Source: Mycolicibacterium austroafricanum (GTDB lineage Bacteria; Actinomycetota; Actinomycetes; Mycobacteriales; Mycobacteriaceae). Taken from it: 64,000 nucleotides of DNA. The notes below the pieces were generated by a model that worked only from the letters and a program-made list of their open reading frames with translations, was not told the DNA's origin and made no database searches. Of this stretch, positions 46,631 to 56,272 are shown piece after piece (the stretch's first letter is position 1; every line of letters starts with the position of its first letter). The translations under genes were made by a program, and so were the position numbers. The DNA lies in NCBI RefSeq assembly GCF_902705885.1, contig NZ_CACSIP010000056.1, forward strand, positions 99,403 to 163,402, in the 5' to 3' direction.

Positions 46631-49588
46631 TCAGTCGGCCGACGGCGGGCCCGCGGGCCTGGCCGCCGCTCGTCTGCGGCTGCGGCCACCTGAGGCGGTG
46701 GCGACAGCACGTCGCGGCTCGTCGGAGTCGTCGTCCGAGTCGTCATCGGAATCGTCCAGGACGTCGATCTCGTCGTCGTCCTCGTCCTCGTCCTCGTCGT
46801 CATCGTCGAGGTCGATCTCGTCCTCATCCTCGTCGGAGTCGTCCGAGTCGTCGTCGTCAGAGTCGTCGTCGTCAGAGTCGTCGTCGTCAGAGTCGTCGTC
46901 GTCCGAGTCATCGTCGTCCGAGTCATCGTCGTCCGAGTCATCGTCGTCCGAGTCATCGTCGTCCGAGTCGTCGTCGTCCTCGTCGGAGTCGTGGCTGACC
47001 GCTTCGCGGATGGCGTCGGGCTCGATCTCGGCGACTTCTTCGGCAGCTTCTGTGGCCTCGTTCGCCTCGTCATCACCGTCGTCGTCATCGTCATGCTTGC
47101 CGTTCGCGGCCGCCATCGCCTTGAACATCGGGTGCTCACCCGGCAGATGCGCGGGCACTTTGGCGACCGGCACATCCTGTTGCTCCCGTGCGCCGCGCTT
47201 GCCCCGCTTACTGCGCCGTCCGCCGCCGGATTCGGTCTTGCGCCCCGCCGACGAGGTGGAGTCGACGGGGTCTCCGTGCAGCATGATGCCCCGACCACCG
47301 CAGTGCGTGCAGGAGGTCGAGAACGCCTCGATCAGGCCGGTCCCCAGGCGTTTCCTGGTCAGCTGCACCAACCCCAGGGACGTGACCTCCGAGACCTGAT
47401 GCCGGGTGCGGTCCCGGGCCAGCGCCTCGGTCAACCGGCGTAACACCAGGTCACGGTTGTTCTCCAGCACCATGTCGATGAAGTCGATGACGACGATGCC
47501 GCCGATGTCACGCAGCCGCAGCTGCCGCACGATCTCCTCGGCGGCTTCCAGGTTGTTGCGGGTGACGGTCTGTTCGAGGTTGCCGCCCGATCCGGTGAAC
47601 TTGCCGGTGTTGACGTCGACCACTGTCATTGCCTCGGTGCGGTCGATGACCAGCGTGCCGCCGGAGGGCAGCCATACCTTGCGGTCCATTGCCTTGGCGA
47701 GTTGTTCATCGATCCGGTGCACCGCGAACACGTCGGGGCCCGAGCCGGATTCCGAGGACACTCCGGGTTCGTACTTGGTCATCCGCGGGACCAGTTCCGG
47801 TGCCACGTTGTTGACGTAGTCGTTGATCGTCTTCCAGGCATCGTCGCCCGACACGATCAGCCCGGTGAAGTCTTCGTTGAACAGGTCACGGATGACTTTG
47901 ACCAGCACGTCGGGCTCTTCGTAGAGCGCCACCGCCGCGCCGGCGGCCTTCTTCTTGGTCTCGGCGGCCTTGGCGTCGATCTGGTTCCACCGCTCTTGGA
48001 GGCGGTCGACGTCGCTGCGGATGTCTTCTTCTTTGACGCCTTCTGAGGCGGTGCGGATGATCACACCCGCATCCGAGGGGACCACCTCGCGCAGGATCTC
48101 CTTGAGCCGCTGGCGTTCGGTGTCGGGCAGTTTGCGGCTGATCCCGGTGGACGACGCGCCGGGCACGTAGACCAGGTAGCGGCCGGCCAGCGAGACCTGC
48201 GTCGTCAGCCGTGCGCCTTTGTGACCGACCGGGTCCTTGCTGACCTGGACGACGACGTAGTCCCCGGGTTTGAGGGCTTGTTCGATCTTGCGCTGGGCAC
48301 CACCGAGCCCGGCGGCCTCCCAGTTCACCTCGCCGGCGTAGAGCACACCGTTGCGGCCGCGACCGATGTCGACGAACGCCGCTTCCATCGACGGCAGCAC
48401 GTTCTGCACGATGCCGAGGTAGATGTTGCCGACCAGTGACGTCTGGGCCGCGGAGGTGACGAAGTGCTCGACCACCACACCGTCCTCGAGCACGGCGATC
48501 TGCGTGTAGCGGGCACCTTCGTGCGGCGGTTCGCTACGGACCTTGTCGCGTACCACCATCACCCGCTCGACGGCTTCGCGACGTGCCAGGAACTCGGCCT
48601 CGCTCAGGATCGGGGGCCGACGACGGCCGGCGTCGCGACCATCCCGGCGGCGTTGCCGTTTGGCTTCCAACCGCGTCGAGCCGCTGATTCCCTGGATTTC
48701 GTTGTTCGACGAGTCACCGTCGCCGCCGCCCTTGGCGCGCCTCGGGGGACGCTCGTGCACGACGGTGTTGGGCGGATCGTCGGGAGAGGTGCTGCCGTTG
48801 GTGTCGTCGCTGGCGCCGGACTTGCGCCGACGGCGGCGGCGCCTGCGGGTCTTGGCGCCGGACCCGTCGTCGTCTCCGCTGTCGTTGTCGTCGTCGGAGT
48901 CGTCGCCGGACTCGGACTGGTCCCCGTCGCCGTGGTCGTCGCCGTCGGCGTCGGAAGCCGAGTCATCGCCGTTCTGCTCGCCGCGCCCGCGCCCCCGGCC
49001 CCTGCGTCCCCGGCGGCGGCGCTTGGCGTTCGGACGCTCGGCCTGGTCCTCGTCGGAGTCCGAGCTGTCGTCATCGTCATCGTCGTCGCCATCGTCGTCG
49101 TCAGCGGCGGTGCTGTCCTGACCGGAACGCACCGGCTGCGGTGCGACGAACAGTGGCAGGTAGTCGGCGGTTTCTGCCGGGGGTGAGTCAGGAGTCTCCA
49201 GGATCAGCCGCGACTCCGGCTCCTCCTCGACCACGGACTGCACGCTCGGCTCGACGTCGGTGACGGGCTCTGGCACTGCTTCGGGCTCCGGATCAGCGAC
49301 GGGGGCCGGAACGGCCGCCTCGGCGGTCACGGGTTCGGCGAGGGCCTCACGCACCTGGTCTGCCTCGTCGCGGCCCACCGTGGAGTGCGCGCTACGTGTC
49401 CGGCCGTCCATCTCGACCAGGGCGTCGATGATGCGCTTGCTGGTGGTGCCCAGGACTCTGGCCAGCGAATGAACCCTCAGCCGTTCAGGCGGCGGTGCGT
49501 CTTTCGCTTCACCCGACGGGACCGCGCTGTGCTCGGCCTCTGCGGGGAGATTGTCGGTCGGGCTCTGAAAGTTCTCATTGTCGGCCAC
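46631..49588 (-). CDS. rne: Ribonuclease E/G
   Basis: 985 aa, main mRNA- and rRNA-processing endonuclease. Catalytic core in the middle (about residues 330-800): S1 domain start NIYLGIVQNVLPSMEAAFVD, RNase H/5'-sensor region TASEGVKEEDIRSD, DNase I-like metal site VVDVNTGKF and IVVIDFIDM, and the zinc-link CTHCGGRG. The N-terminal 320 residues alternate acidic and arginine blocks (RRRRRRRRK), and the C-terminus is a nearly pure Asp/Ser/Glu tail of about 130 residues, both disordered degradosome scaffolds. GTG start at 49588 with GAGGAGA. Confidence 0.96.
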   Translation of the reverse strand: MADNENFQSPTDNLPAEAEHSAVPSGEAKDAPPPERLRVHSLARVLGTTSKRIIDALVEMDGRTRSAHSTVGRDEADQVREALAEPVTAEAAVPAPVADPEPEAVPEPVTDVEPSVQSVVEEEPESRLILETPDSPPAETADYLPLFVAPQPVRSGQDSTAADDDDGDDDDDDDSSDSDEDQAERPNAKRRRRGRRGRGRGRGEQNGDDSASDADGDDHGDGDQSESGDDSDDDNDSGDDDGSGAKTRRRRRRRRKSGASDDTNGSTSPDDPPNTVVHERPPRRAKGGGDGDSSNNEIQGISGSTRLEAKRQRRRDGRDAGRRRPPILSEAEFLARREAVERVMVVRDKVRSEPPHEGARYTQIAVLEDGVVVEHFVTSAAQTSLVGNIYLGIVQNVLPSMEAAFVDIGRGRNGVLYAGEVNWEAAGLGGAQRKIEQALKPGDYVVVQVSKDPVGHKGARLTTQVSLAGRYLVYVPGASSTGISRKLPDTERQRLKEILREVVPSDAGVIIRTASEGVKEEDIRSDVDRLQERWNQIDAKAAETKKKAAGAAVALYEEPDVLVKVIRDLFNEDFTGLIVSGDDAWKTINDYVNNVAPELVPRMTKYEPGVSSESGSGPDVFAVHRIDEQLAKAMDRKVWLPSGGTLVIDRTEAMTVVDVNTGKFTGSGGNLEQTVTRNNLEAAEEIVRQLRLRDIGGIVVIDFIDMVLENNRDLVLRRLTEALARDRTRHQVSEVTSLGLVQLTRKRLGTGLIEAFSTSCTHCGGRGIMLHGDPVDSTSSAGRKTESGGGRRSKRGKRGAREQQDVPVAKVPAHLPGEHPMFKAMAAANGKHDDDDDGDDEANEATEAAEEVAEIEPDAIREAVSHDSDEDDDDSDDDDSDDDDSDDDDSDDDDSDDDDSDDDDSDDDDSDDDDSDDSDEDEDEIDLDDDDEDEDEDDDEIDVLDDSDDDSDDDSDEPRRAVATASGGRSRRRAAARPAGPPSAD
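46845..46979 (-). repeat. Coding VNTR in rne: nine 15-bp units, (DDDDS)n
   Basis: Nine contiguous 15-bp units begin at 46845, 46860 and so on to 46965. Units differ at two synonymous positions (GTCA/GTCC and TCG/TCA), which gives blocks of identical copies: three, one, four, one. On the minus strand each encodes Asp4-Ser. The block structure suggests recent expansion by slippage. Confidence 0.9.
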
Positions 49589-49909
49589 GTATTCTCCTCA
49601 AGCCCCCGGGCGCGTCGGGTTCTGACGCGGCCACGCGAGGGCTTCGTTTTTGTGTCCGGGCTGACTACTCCCGGACTTGTTATGGTCTCGCCCCGAGCGA
49701 TCCCCATGGGAACCATCTCGGTGCCGGTCTGAATGATGGCTGGACTGTCTGCGCCGCACAGCAGGTAGCGGTGGTCGCGCTCGTCGAAGTCTTCATCCGG
49801 GTGGCCGACCATGGGTTGTTAAGCCGGTCACCCGTAGCCAGTATCCCACATCCCGACAGCGGCTCCGAGGAGGCTGACTCCATCGGTGGTCGAGCCGTGG
49901 CGCGCGGAC
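49589..49909 (-). promoter_or_regulatory. Long rne 5' leader/promoter region with a hairpin
   Basis: 321 bp between the ndk stop and rne start with no gene. GTCCGGG (49654-49660) pairs with CCCGGAC (49670-49676), a 7-bp stem with a 9-nt loop about 65 nt before rne. Long structured leaders are typical of rne, whose mRNA is cut by its own product; here this is by analogy. A clear -35/-10 pair was not found. Confidence 0.5.
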
Positions 49910-50320
49910 CTACCGGCCGGGGAACCAGAGGTCGATCTCGCGGACGGCCGAATCCGGCGAATCCGAGCCGTGGACCAGGTTGTACTGGGTCTCCAGCCCG
50001 AGGTCACCGCGGATGGTGCCGGGCGTCGCCTTCTCGACGGGATCGGTCCCGCCGGCCAGTTGCCGGAAGGCCGCGACCGCGCGCGGCCCCTCGAGGATCG
50101 CAGCCACCACCGGCCCCGAGGTGATGAACTCCAGCAGCGAGGGGAAGAACGGCTTCCCCTCGTGCTCGGCGTAGTGCGCACGAGCCAGCTCGTCGCTCAC
50201 GTTCTTCAGCTCCAGGGCTGCGATGGTGAGGCCTTTGCCTTCGATCCGGCTGAGGATCTCTCCGATGAGGCGGCGCTCAACACCGTCGGGCTTGATTAAT
50301 ACGAGGGTCCGCTCAGTCAC
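49910..50320 (-). CDS. ndk: Nucleoside diphosphate kinase
   Basis: 136 aa. TERTLVLIKPDGVERRLIGE at the start, catalytic histidine in YNLVHGSDSPDSAVREIDLW. Balances NTP pools. Lies 60 bp after the DUF4233 gene and before the long rne leader on the same strand. Confidence 0.97.
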   Translation of the reverse strand: MTERTLVLIKPDGVERRLIGEILSRIEGKGLTIAALELKNVSDELARAHYAEHEGKPFFPSLLEFITSGPVVAAILEGPRAVAAFRQLAGGTDPVEKATPGTIRGDLGLETQYNLVHGSDSPDSAVREIDLWFPGR

Positions 50321-50380
50321 GGCCGACAGCCTAGCGCGGCGAGGAACGAGTCTGCGATGACGCGATGAGGAGCCCCGCCC

Positions 50381-50809
50381 TCAGATCGGGCCGGCAGGCG
50401 GCTGTTGCCCCGGGAGCAGACCGCGCTTTTGTCGGCGGAGCACCTCGGCCCGCAGATAGGCGAGAAGAAGCCAGACCACCGCGAACAGCAGCCCGATGAA
50501 GCCCACCCCCGGGTAGATCAGCCACCCCGCGATCAGCAGCGGCTGCACGCCGAGGTTGGCCCAGATCGCCCACGAACGACCCTGGATTCCCGCCATCAGC
50601 ACCAGCAGCACCGCGAAACCGATGATGTAGACCATCGAGCCGGTCGACAACCCGCCCCCGACGGCGCTCACCACGGGCAATGCCAGCAGCACCACGATCG
50701 CTTCGAGAATCAGGACCCCGGCCATGATCCCGCGGAAGCTCTTCCACGGGTCCGGGGCCCCCTGGCCGGCAGCAGCGGAGTCCGCCGGCGGTGGTGGTTG
50801 AGCACTCAC
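50381..50809 (-). CDS. DUF4233 membrane protein (Rv2446c-like)
   Basis: 142 aa with four TM helices (GIMAGVLILEAIVVLLALPVV; MVYIIGFAVLLVLMAGI; LGVQPLLIAGWLIYP; FIGLLFAVVWLLLAYL; some shown in part) and a proline-rich N-terminus. No function is known. GTG start at 50809 overlaps folC stop. The folC-DUF4233-ndk order is conserved in actinobacteria. Confidence 0.88.
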   Translation of the reverse strand: MSAQPPPPADSAAAGQGAPDPWKSFRGIMAGVLILEAIVVLLALPVVSAVGGGLSTGSMVYIIGFAVLLVLMAGIQGRSWAIWANLGVQPLLIAGWLIYPGVGFIGLLFAVVWLLLAYLRAEVLRRQKRGLLPGQQPPAGPI

Positions 50810-52236
50810 GCCGGGTCCTTGCCGAACAGAGTGCGCGCCGCACCGGCGGTCACCACCGACCCGGTGATGACGACGCCGACTCCCCCCATACCGCCGACCC
50901 CGTCACCTTCGTTGCCGGACTCCTCGACCAGTGCGGTGGCCGTCTCGATGGCATCCGGCAGCGTGTTCGCGGAGATGACGCGCTCGGGACCGAACCGCTC
51001 CTCGGCCTTGAGCGCCAGCGCGTCGACCTCCAGCGCCCGCGGCGAACCGTTGTGGGTGACCACGATCTGGTCCAACACCGGCTCGAGCGCGGCAAGGATG
51101 CCGTCGGCATCCTTGTCGGCCATCACGGAGACCACGCCCACCAGGAACCGGAAGTCGAATTCCTCGGTCAATGCCCGAGCCAGCGCGTTCGCGCCGGCCG
51201 GGTTGTGTGCTGCATCGACGAAAACCGTGGGGGCGCTGCGCATCCGCTCCAGCCGGCCGGGCGAGGTCACTGCTGCGAATCCGGCTCGCACGGCGTCGAT
51301 GTCGAGTTGCCGCTGCGCCCCGGCGCCGAAGAAGGCCTCAACCGCAGCGAGGGCGAGAACGGCGTTGTGCGCCTGGTGCTCGCCGTGCAACGGAAGGAAG
51401 ATCTCGGAGTAGAGCCCGCCGAGGCCCTGCAGCTCGAGTAGCTGCCCTCCGACGGCCACCTGCCTGCCGAGCACCGCGAACTCCGAGTCCTCGCGGGCCA
51501 CCGCGGCGTCGGCGCGCACCGCCTGCGCCAGCAGCACATCCATCGCTTCCTGAGGCTGACGGGCGATCACCGCGACCGTGTCGGTCGGTATCAGGTCGTC
51601 TGCTTGCTTGGTGATGATGCCGGCTTTCTCGCCGGCGATCTCGGCGACGGTCTCGCCGAGGTAGTCGACGTGGTCGATCCCGACGGGCGTGATGACCACG
51701 ACGGGAGCATTGACGACGTTGGTGGCGTCCCAGCGGCCGCCGAGTCCCACTTCGACGACCGCGACGTCGATCGGCGCGTCGGCGAACGCGGCGAAGGCCA
51801 TCGCGGTGAGTACCTCGAACTTGCTCAGCCGAGGGCCGTCCCCGGTTGCCTGGGACTGCGTGTCCACCAGTTCCACGAACGGCTCGATCTCGCGGTAGGT
51901 GTCCACGTAGGTCGCCGGGCTGATCGGTTTGCCGTCGATGGCGATGCGCTCCACCGCCGACTGCAGGTGCGGACTGGTGGTACGCCCGGTGCGCCGGTGC
52001 AGCGCGGTCAGTAGTGCGTCGACCATCCTGGCCACCGACGTCTTGCCGTTGGTCCCCCCGATGTGGATCGACGGATAACCACGTTGCGGGGATCCGAGCA
52101 GCTCCAGCAGCGCCGAGATCCGGGCCGTGCTCGGCTCGATCCTGGTTTCCGGCCAGCGCTGGTCGAGCAGGTGCTCGACCTGCAGCAGCGACGCGATCTC
52201 GTCGGGGGTGGGCTCGGGTTCGGGCTCGACACTCAT
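50806..52236 (-). CDS. folC: Folylpolyglutamate synthase/dihydrofolate synthase
   Basis: 476 aa Mur-ligase-family enzyme. P-loop HIGGTNGKTSVARMVDALL, FEVLTAMAFAAFADAPIDVA, VVEVGLGGRWDATNVV, TPVGIDHVDYLGETV, GEKAGII and the C-terminal DAAHNPAGANALA. Adds glutamate to folates. ATG at 52236 overlaps the valS stop by 4 nt (ATGA). Confidence 0.96.
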   Translation of the reverse strand: MSVEPEPEPTPDEIASLLQVEHLLDQRWPETRIEPSTARISALLELLGSPQRGYPSIHIGGTNGKTSVARMVDALLTALHRRTGRTTSPHLQSAVERIAIDGKPISPATYVDTYREIEPFVELVDTQSQATGDGPRLSKFEVLTAMAFAAFADAPIDVAVVEVGLGGRWDATNVVNAPVVVITPVGIDHVDYLGETVAEIAGEKAGIITKQADDLIPTDTVAVIARQPQEAMDVLLAQAVRADAAVAREDSEFAVLGRQVAVGGQLLELQGLGGLYSEIFLPLHGEHQAHNAVLALAAVEAFFGAGAQRQLDIDAVRAGFAAVTSPGRLERMRSAPTVFVDAAHNPAGANALARALTEEFDFRFLVGVVSVMADKDADGILAALEPVLDQIVVTHNGSPRALEVDALALKAEERFGPERVISANTLPDAIETATALVEESGNEGDGVGGMGGVGVVITGSVVTAGAARTLFGKDPA

Positions 52237-54947
52237 TGCGGCAGCGACTCGAGCCTGGAGGTGATGCGCTCCACTTCCTCGCGGGCGACCTGCTGGCGGG
52301 CGCGGATCTTGTCGACGACCTCGGCGGGAGCCTTGGCCAGGAACCCGTCGTTGCCGAGCTTGCCGGTGGTGCCTGCCAGCTCCTTCTGCGCGGCGGCCAG
52401 ATCCTTTTCCAGCCTGCGCCGTTCAGCAGCGACGTCCACGGTTCCGGACGTGTCGAGCTCGACGACCACGGTGGCGGTCGACAACCGCACCTCGACCGAG
52501 GCCGACGGGGTGAAACCCTCGGCCGGCGGGGTCAGCCAGGCCAGCGCTGTGACCGCCGGAACGTGCGCGTCGAGCCCGGCAGCGGTGACGTCGGACAGCC
52601 GGGCCGGCACCTTCTGCCTGTCGCCCAGACCCTGATCGCTGCGGAACCTGCGCACCTCGGTGATCAACTTCTGCATGTCGGCGACACGTTGTGACGCCAC
52701 CTGATCCGGGGCGAAACCTGACGGCCGGGGCCACTCGGCGATGACCAGCGACTCGCCGCCGGTCAACGCCTTCCACAACACCTCGGTGACGAACGGCATC
52801 ACCGGATGGAGCAACTTGAGCAGGGTGTCCAGCACCGCGGCGAGAACCGCGGTGGTATGTGAGATGCCTTCGCCCATCTGAACTTTGGCCAACTCGACAT
52901 ACCAGTCGCAGAACTCGTCCCATGCGAAGTGGTACAGCGACTCACACGCCCTGCTGAACTCGTAGTCGTCGAGCGCTGAATCCACCTCGGCGCGAACCTC
53001 TTCCAACCGCCCGAGAATCCAGCGGTCGGCGTCGGTGAGCTGGTCGGACAACAGGACACCGGACTGCGCTTGTTGCTCTTCGGCCAAGGGGCTCATCGCG
53101 GCCCCGTTGAGCAACGCGAACCGGGTGGCGTTGAACAGCTTGGTGGCGAAGTTTCGCGACGCTCGGGCATGGTCTTCGCCGATGGACAGGTCACCGCCCG
53201 GGCTGGCCCCACGGGCCAGGGTGAACCGAAGCGCGTCGGCGCCGAACTGCTCGACCCAGTCCAGCGGGTCGATACCGTTGCCTTTCGACTTGCTCATCTT
53301 GCGGCCGAACTCGTCGCGGATCAGACCGTGCAGGAACACATTCTCAAAGGGAACCTGGGGATCGCGCGCACCGTCACCGGTGATCGCGGCGTCGTCGGCG
53401 ACGAAAGTGCCGAACATCATCATCCGCGCCACCCAGAAGAACAGGATGTCGTAACCGGTGACCAGCACCGTGGTCGGATAGAACTTCGCCAACTCCGGCG
53501 TGCGCTCCGGCCAGCCCATCGTGGAGAACGGCCACAGCGCCGAGCTGAACCACGTGTCGAGCACGTCGGGGTCCTGTTCCCAACCCTGCGGCGGTGTCTC
53601 GTCCGGGCCCACACACACGGTTTCGCCGTCAGGTCCGTGCCAGATCGGGATGCGGTGCCCCCACCACAGCTGACGCGAGATGCACCAGTCGTGCATGTTG
53701 TCGACCCAGCCGAACCAGCGGGGCTCCAGGCTGGTCGGATGAATCACGGTGTCGCCGTTGCGGACCGCGTCACCAGCGGCCTTGGCCAGCGATTCCACCT
53801 TGACCCACCACTGCAGGCTCAGACGCGGCTCGATCGGTTCGCCGCTGCGTTCGGAGTGGCCGACGCTGTGCAGATAGGGCCGCTTCTCGGCGACGATCCG
53901 ACCCTGTTCGGCCAGCGCCTCGCGAATCGCCACACGGGCCTCGAAGCGGTCCATGCCGTCGAATTGTGTTCCGGTGTCGACGATCCGGCCCCTGGTGTCG
54001 AGCATCGACGGCATCGGCAGCTGGTGCCGCAGGCCGATCTCGAAGTCGTTCGGGTCATGGGCGGGTGTGACTTTCACCGCGCCCGTGCCGAATTCAGGGT
54101 CGACGTGGTCGTCGGCGACGATCACGATGTCGCGGGTCAGAAACGGGTGTGGCAGCGTCTTGCCCACCAGGTGGCGGTAGCGCTGATCGTCGGGGTGCAC
54201 GGCGATCGCCGTGTCGCCGAGCATCGTCTCCATCCGGGTGGTCGCCACCACGATGTGCGGCTCGTCGTCGTTCATCGAGCCGTAGCGGAACGACACCAGT
54301 TCGCCTTCGACGTCGGAGTATTTGACCTCGAGATCGGAGATCGCGGTCTCGAGCACGGGCGACCAGTTGACGAGCCGCTCGGCCTGATAGATCAGCCCGG
54401 CGTCGAAGAGCCGTTTGAAGATCGTGCGGACCGCCCGCGACAGACCCTCGTCCATGGTGAACCGGTCGCGGCTCCAGTCGACGCCGTCGCCCAGCGCGCG
54501 CATCTGCCATCCGATGGTCCCGCCGGACTCCCGCTTCCAGTCCCACACCTTCTGGATGAACTGCTCGCGACCGAAGTCCTCTTTGGTCTTGCCGTCGACC
54601 GCGAGCTGCTTCTCCACCACCGACTGGGTGGCGATCCCTGCATGGTCCATTCCCGGAAGCCAGAGAACCTCGTAACCCTGCATGCGTTTGCGCCGTGTCA
54701 GGGCATCCATCAGGGTGTGGTCGAGCGCGTGCCCCATGTGCAGGTTGCCGGTGACGTTGGGCGGCGGCAGCACAATCGAATACGCGGGTTTGTCGCTGGT
54801 GGGGTCGGCGCTGAAGTAACCGGCGTCGACCCAGCCCTGATAGAGGCCACTCTCCACGGCCCCTGGGTCCCAGGTTTTGGGCAGGGCGTCGCTTGCCGGA
54901 CCCCCTTCGAGGCCGCTGCTGGCGATGGGCTGGGAACTGGCGGTCAC
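52233..54947 (-). CDS. valS: Valine-tRNA ligase
   Basis: 904 aa class Ia synthetase. HIGH-type LPPPNVTGNLHMGHAL near residue 60, editing domain, KMSKSKGNGIDPLDW, and a C-terminal coiled coil (AAERRRLEKDLAAAQKELAG...EVVDKIRARQQ, in part). The tRNA-binding anticodon domain is present. GTG start at 54947. Leads a co-directional chain valS-folC-DUF4233. Confidence 0.97.
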   Translation of the reverse strand: MTASSQPIASSGLEGGPASDALPKTWDPGAVESGLYQGWVDAGYFSADPTSDKPAYSIVLPPPNVTGNLHMGHALDHTLMDALTRRKRMQGYEVLWLPGMDHAGIATQSVVEKQLAVDGKTKEDFGREQFIQKVWDWKRESGGTIGWQMRALGDGVDWSRDRFTMDEGLSRAVRTIFKRLFDAGLIYQAERLVNWSPVLETAISDLEVKYSDVEGELVSFRYGSMNDDEPHIVVATTRMETMLGDTAIAVHPDDQRYRHLVGKTLPHPFLTRDIVIVADDHVDPEFGTGAVKVTPAHDPNDFEIGLRHQLPMPSMLDTRGRIVDTGTQFDGMDRFEARVAIREALAEQGRIVAEKRPYLHSVGHSERSGEPIEPRLSLQWWVKVESLAKAAGDAVRNGDTVIHPTSLEPRWFGWVDNMHDWCISRQLWWGHRIPIWHGPDGETVCVGPDETPPQGWEQDPDVLDTWFSSALWPFSTMGWPERTPELAKFYPTTVLVTGYDILFFWVARMMMFGTFVADDAAITGDGARDPQVPFENVFLHGLIRDEFGRKMSKSKGNGIDPLDWVEQFGADALRFTLARGASPGGDLSIGEDHARASRNFATKLFNATRFALLNGAAMSPLAEEQQAQSGVLLSDQLTDADRWILGRLEEVRAEVDSALDDYEFSRACESLYHFAWDEFCDWYVELAKVQMGEGISHTTAVLAAVLDTLLKLLHPVMPFVTEVLWKALTGGESLVIAEWPRPSGFAPDQVASQRVADMQKLITEVRRFRSDQGLGDRQKVPARLSDVTAAGLDAHVPAVTALAWLTPPAEGFTPSASVEVRLSTATVVVELDTSGTVDVAAERRRLEKDLAAAQKELAGTTGKLGNDGFLAKAPAEVVDKIRARQQVAREEVERITSRLESLPQ

Positions 54948-54993
54948 CGAGCCATTCTAGGAAGACGCCGCAAGCGGGTCACCGCCCCACCGG

Positions 54994-56262
54994 TCAGTCC
55001 AGCCGTGACGTCTCCAGCGACACCCCGGCCGCCGGGAACCGAGCCAGCAACGCGTCACCCATAGCGGCCGCCGGTGTCAGCACCCCCCGCAGGTCAGAGA
55101 GTCGATCACGGTCCAGCGCCAGCGCCAGTCCGCTCTCGCCCAGCAACACCGACGTCGCCTTGTAACCCGGGTCACCCCGCTGCGACATCCGCGCCAGATA
55201 GCGGGCACCCGTGGAGGTGGTCGTGTACGTCTCGACGGTGTAGTGCCCCTGTTCCCGGGTCCGTTCGCTGGGCCCGGTGCCCACCTTGGGCAGCACTCGC
55301 TCGAGCAGGCCGCGGGGCACCCGGTCGAGGAATCGACTGCCCAGGCCCATGGTCGCGACGTTGCCGCCGGTCGCCATCGCCGCGGCCAACGGGGCCACCA
55401 CGGAACGTCCGACGCTCATCTGTTCGGCGTACTCGAACCGCCTGCCGTAGGCGTAGTCCAGCAGCGCATTGCTTCGCCGGACGATACGGGTGTTCGGGAT
55501 GGCCATCGCGAACGCGCCGACCCAGTACCCGTCGAGTTCGGGGGCGATATCGCGCCCGCGCCGCCACCGGGCGTCGGGCTGGGCGCCGAGTTCCGGCTCC
55601 GCTGAGCGGTCCGGTGTCAGCGTGTACGGATCGTTGAGCAGCCGCCGCGCCTCGGGGTCGGCGGAGGCCTCCCGGGCCAGCTCGGTCATCGACGCCACCG
55701 TGCCGCCGGACACACCGCCCGCGAAACGGCGCACCACGAAGTTGGTGTCACCGAGCTGCCCGGTGCCGTCGCGCTCGGCCTGACGGTACAACGCGAACAC
55801 CGTCAGATCCGAAGGGATGGAGTCGAACCCGCATGAATGGACGATCCGGGCGCCGGTGTCGGCTGCCTGCTTGTGGTACAGGTCGATGCCTTTGCGGATG
55901 AACAACGGCTCGCCGGTGAGATCGGCGTAGTCGGTGCCCGCGGCCGCGCATGCCGCCACCAGAGGAAGGCCGTACCGCAGGTACGGCCCGACGGTGGTGA
56001 TCACCACCCGGGTGCGGGCCGCCATCGCATTCAGCGTGGCCGGCTGCGAGGCGTCGGCGGTGATCAGCGGCCAGGATTGCGCCGCTTCCCCCAGCGCGTC
56101 GCGCGTTGCGAGCAGCCGGTCTGCCGAACGGCCCGCCAGGGCGATGCGGGCGCTGCCGCCGGCGGCGGCCAGGTACTCGGCGGTCAGCTTGCCGACGAAT
56201 CCGGTGGCGCCGTAGACGACGACATCGAACTCGCGATCGGCTTCGTTCTCCGGAGAGGTCAT
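54994..56262 (-). CDS. Trans-acting enoyl reductase/saccharopine-dehydrogenase-like NADP-binding protein (Rv2449c-like)
   Basis: 422 aa. Rossmann start FDVVVYGATGFVGKLTAEYL, IALAGRSADRLLATRD, TTVGPYLRYGLPLVAACA, GTDYADLTGE and GARIVHSCGFDSIPSDL are typical of this mycobacterial family. A homologue (Rv2953) reduces double bonds on PKS-bound intermediates in phthiocerol synthesis; the role here is not known. ATG at 56262. Lies 46 bp before valS. Confidence 0.88.
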   Translation of the reverse strand: MTSPENEADREFDVVVYGATGFVGKLTAEYLAAAGGSARIALAGRSADRLLATRDALGEAAQSWPLITADASQPATLNAMAARTRVVITTVGPYLRYGLPLVAACAAAGTDYADLTGEPLFIRKGIDLYHKQAADTGARIVHSCGFDSIPSDLTVFALYRQAERDGTGQLGDTNFVVRRFAGGVSGGTVASMTELAREASADPEARRLLNDPYTLTPDRSAEPELGAQPDARWRRGRDIAPELDGYWVGAFAMAIPNTRIVRRSNALLDYAYGRRFEYAEQMSVGRSVVAPLAAAMATGGNVATMGLGSRFLDRVPRGLLERVLPKVGTGPSERTREQGHYTVETYTTTSTGARYLARMSQRGDPGYKATSVLLGESGLALALDRDRLSDLRGVLTPAAAMGDALLARFPAAGVSLETSRLD

Positions 56263-56272
56263 GACGCCGACG

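Noticed and set aside
46188..47399. 403-aa serine-rich plus-strand frame opposite rne
   Set aside because: The Ser/Glu repeats are the complement of the rne DDDDS repeat; not an independent repeat protein.
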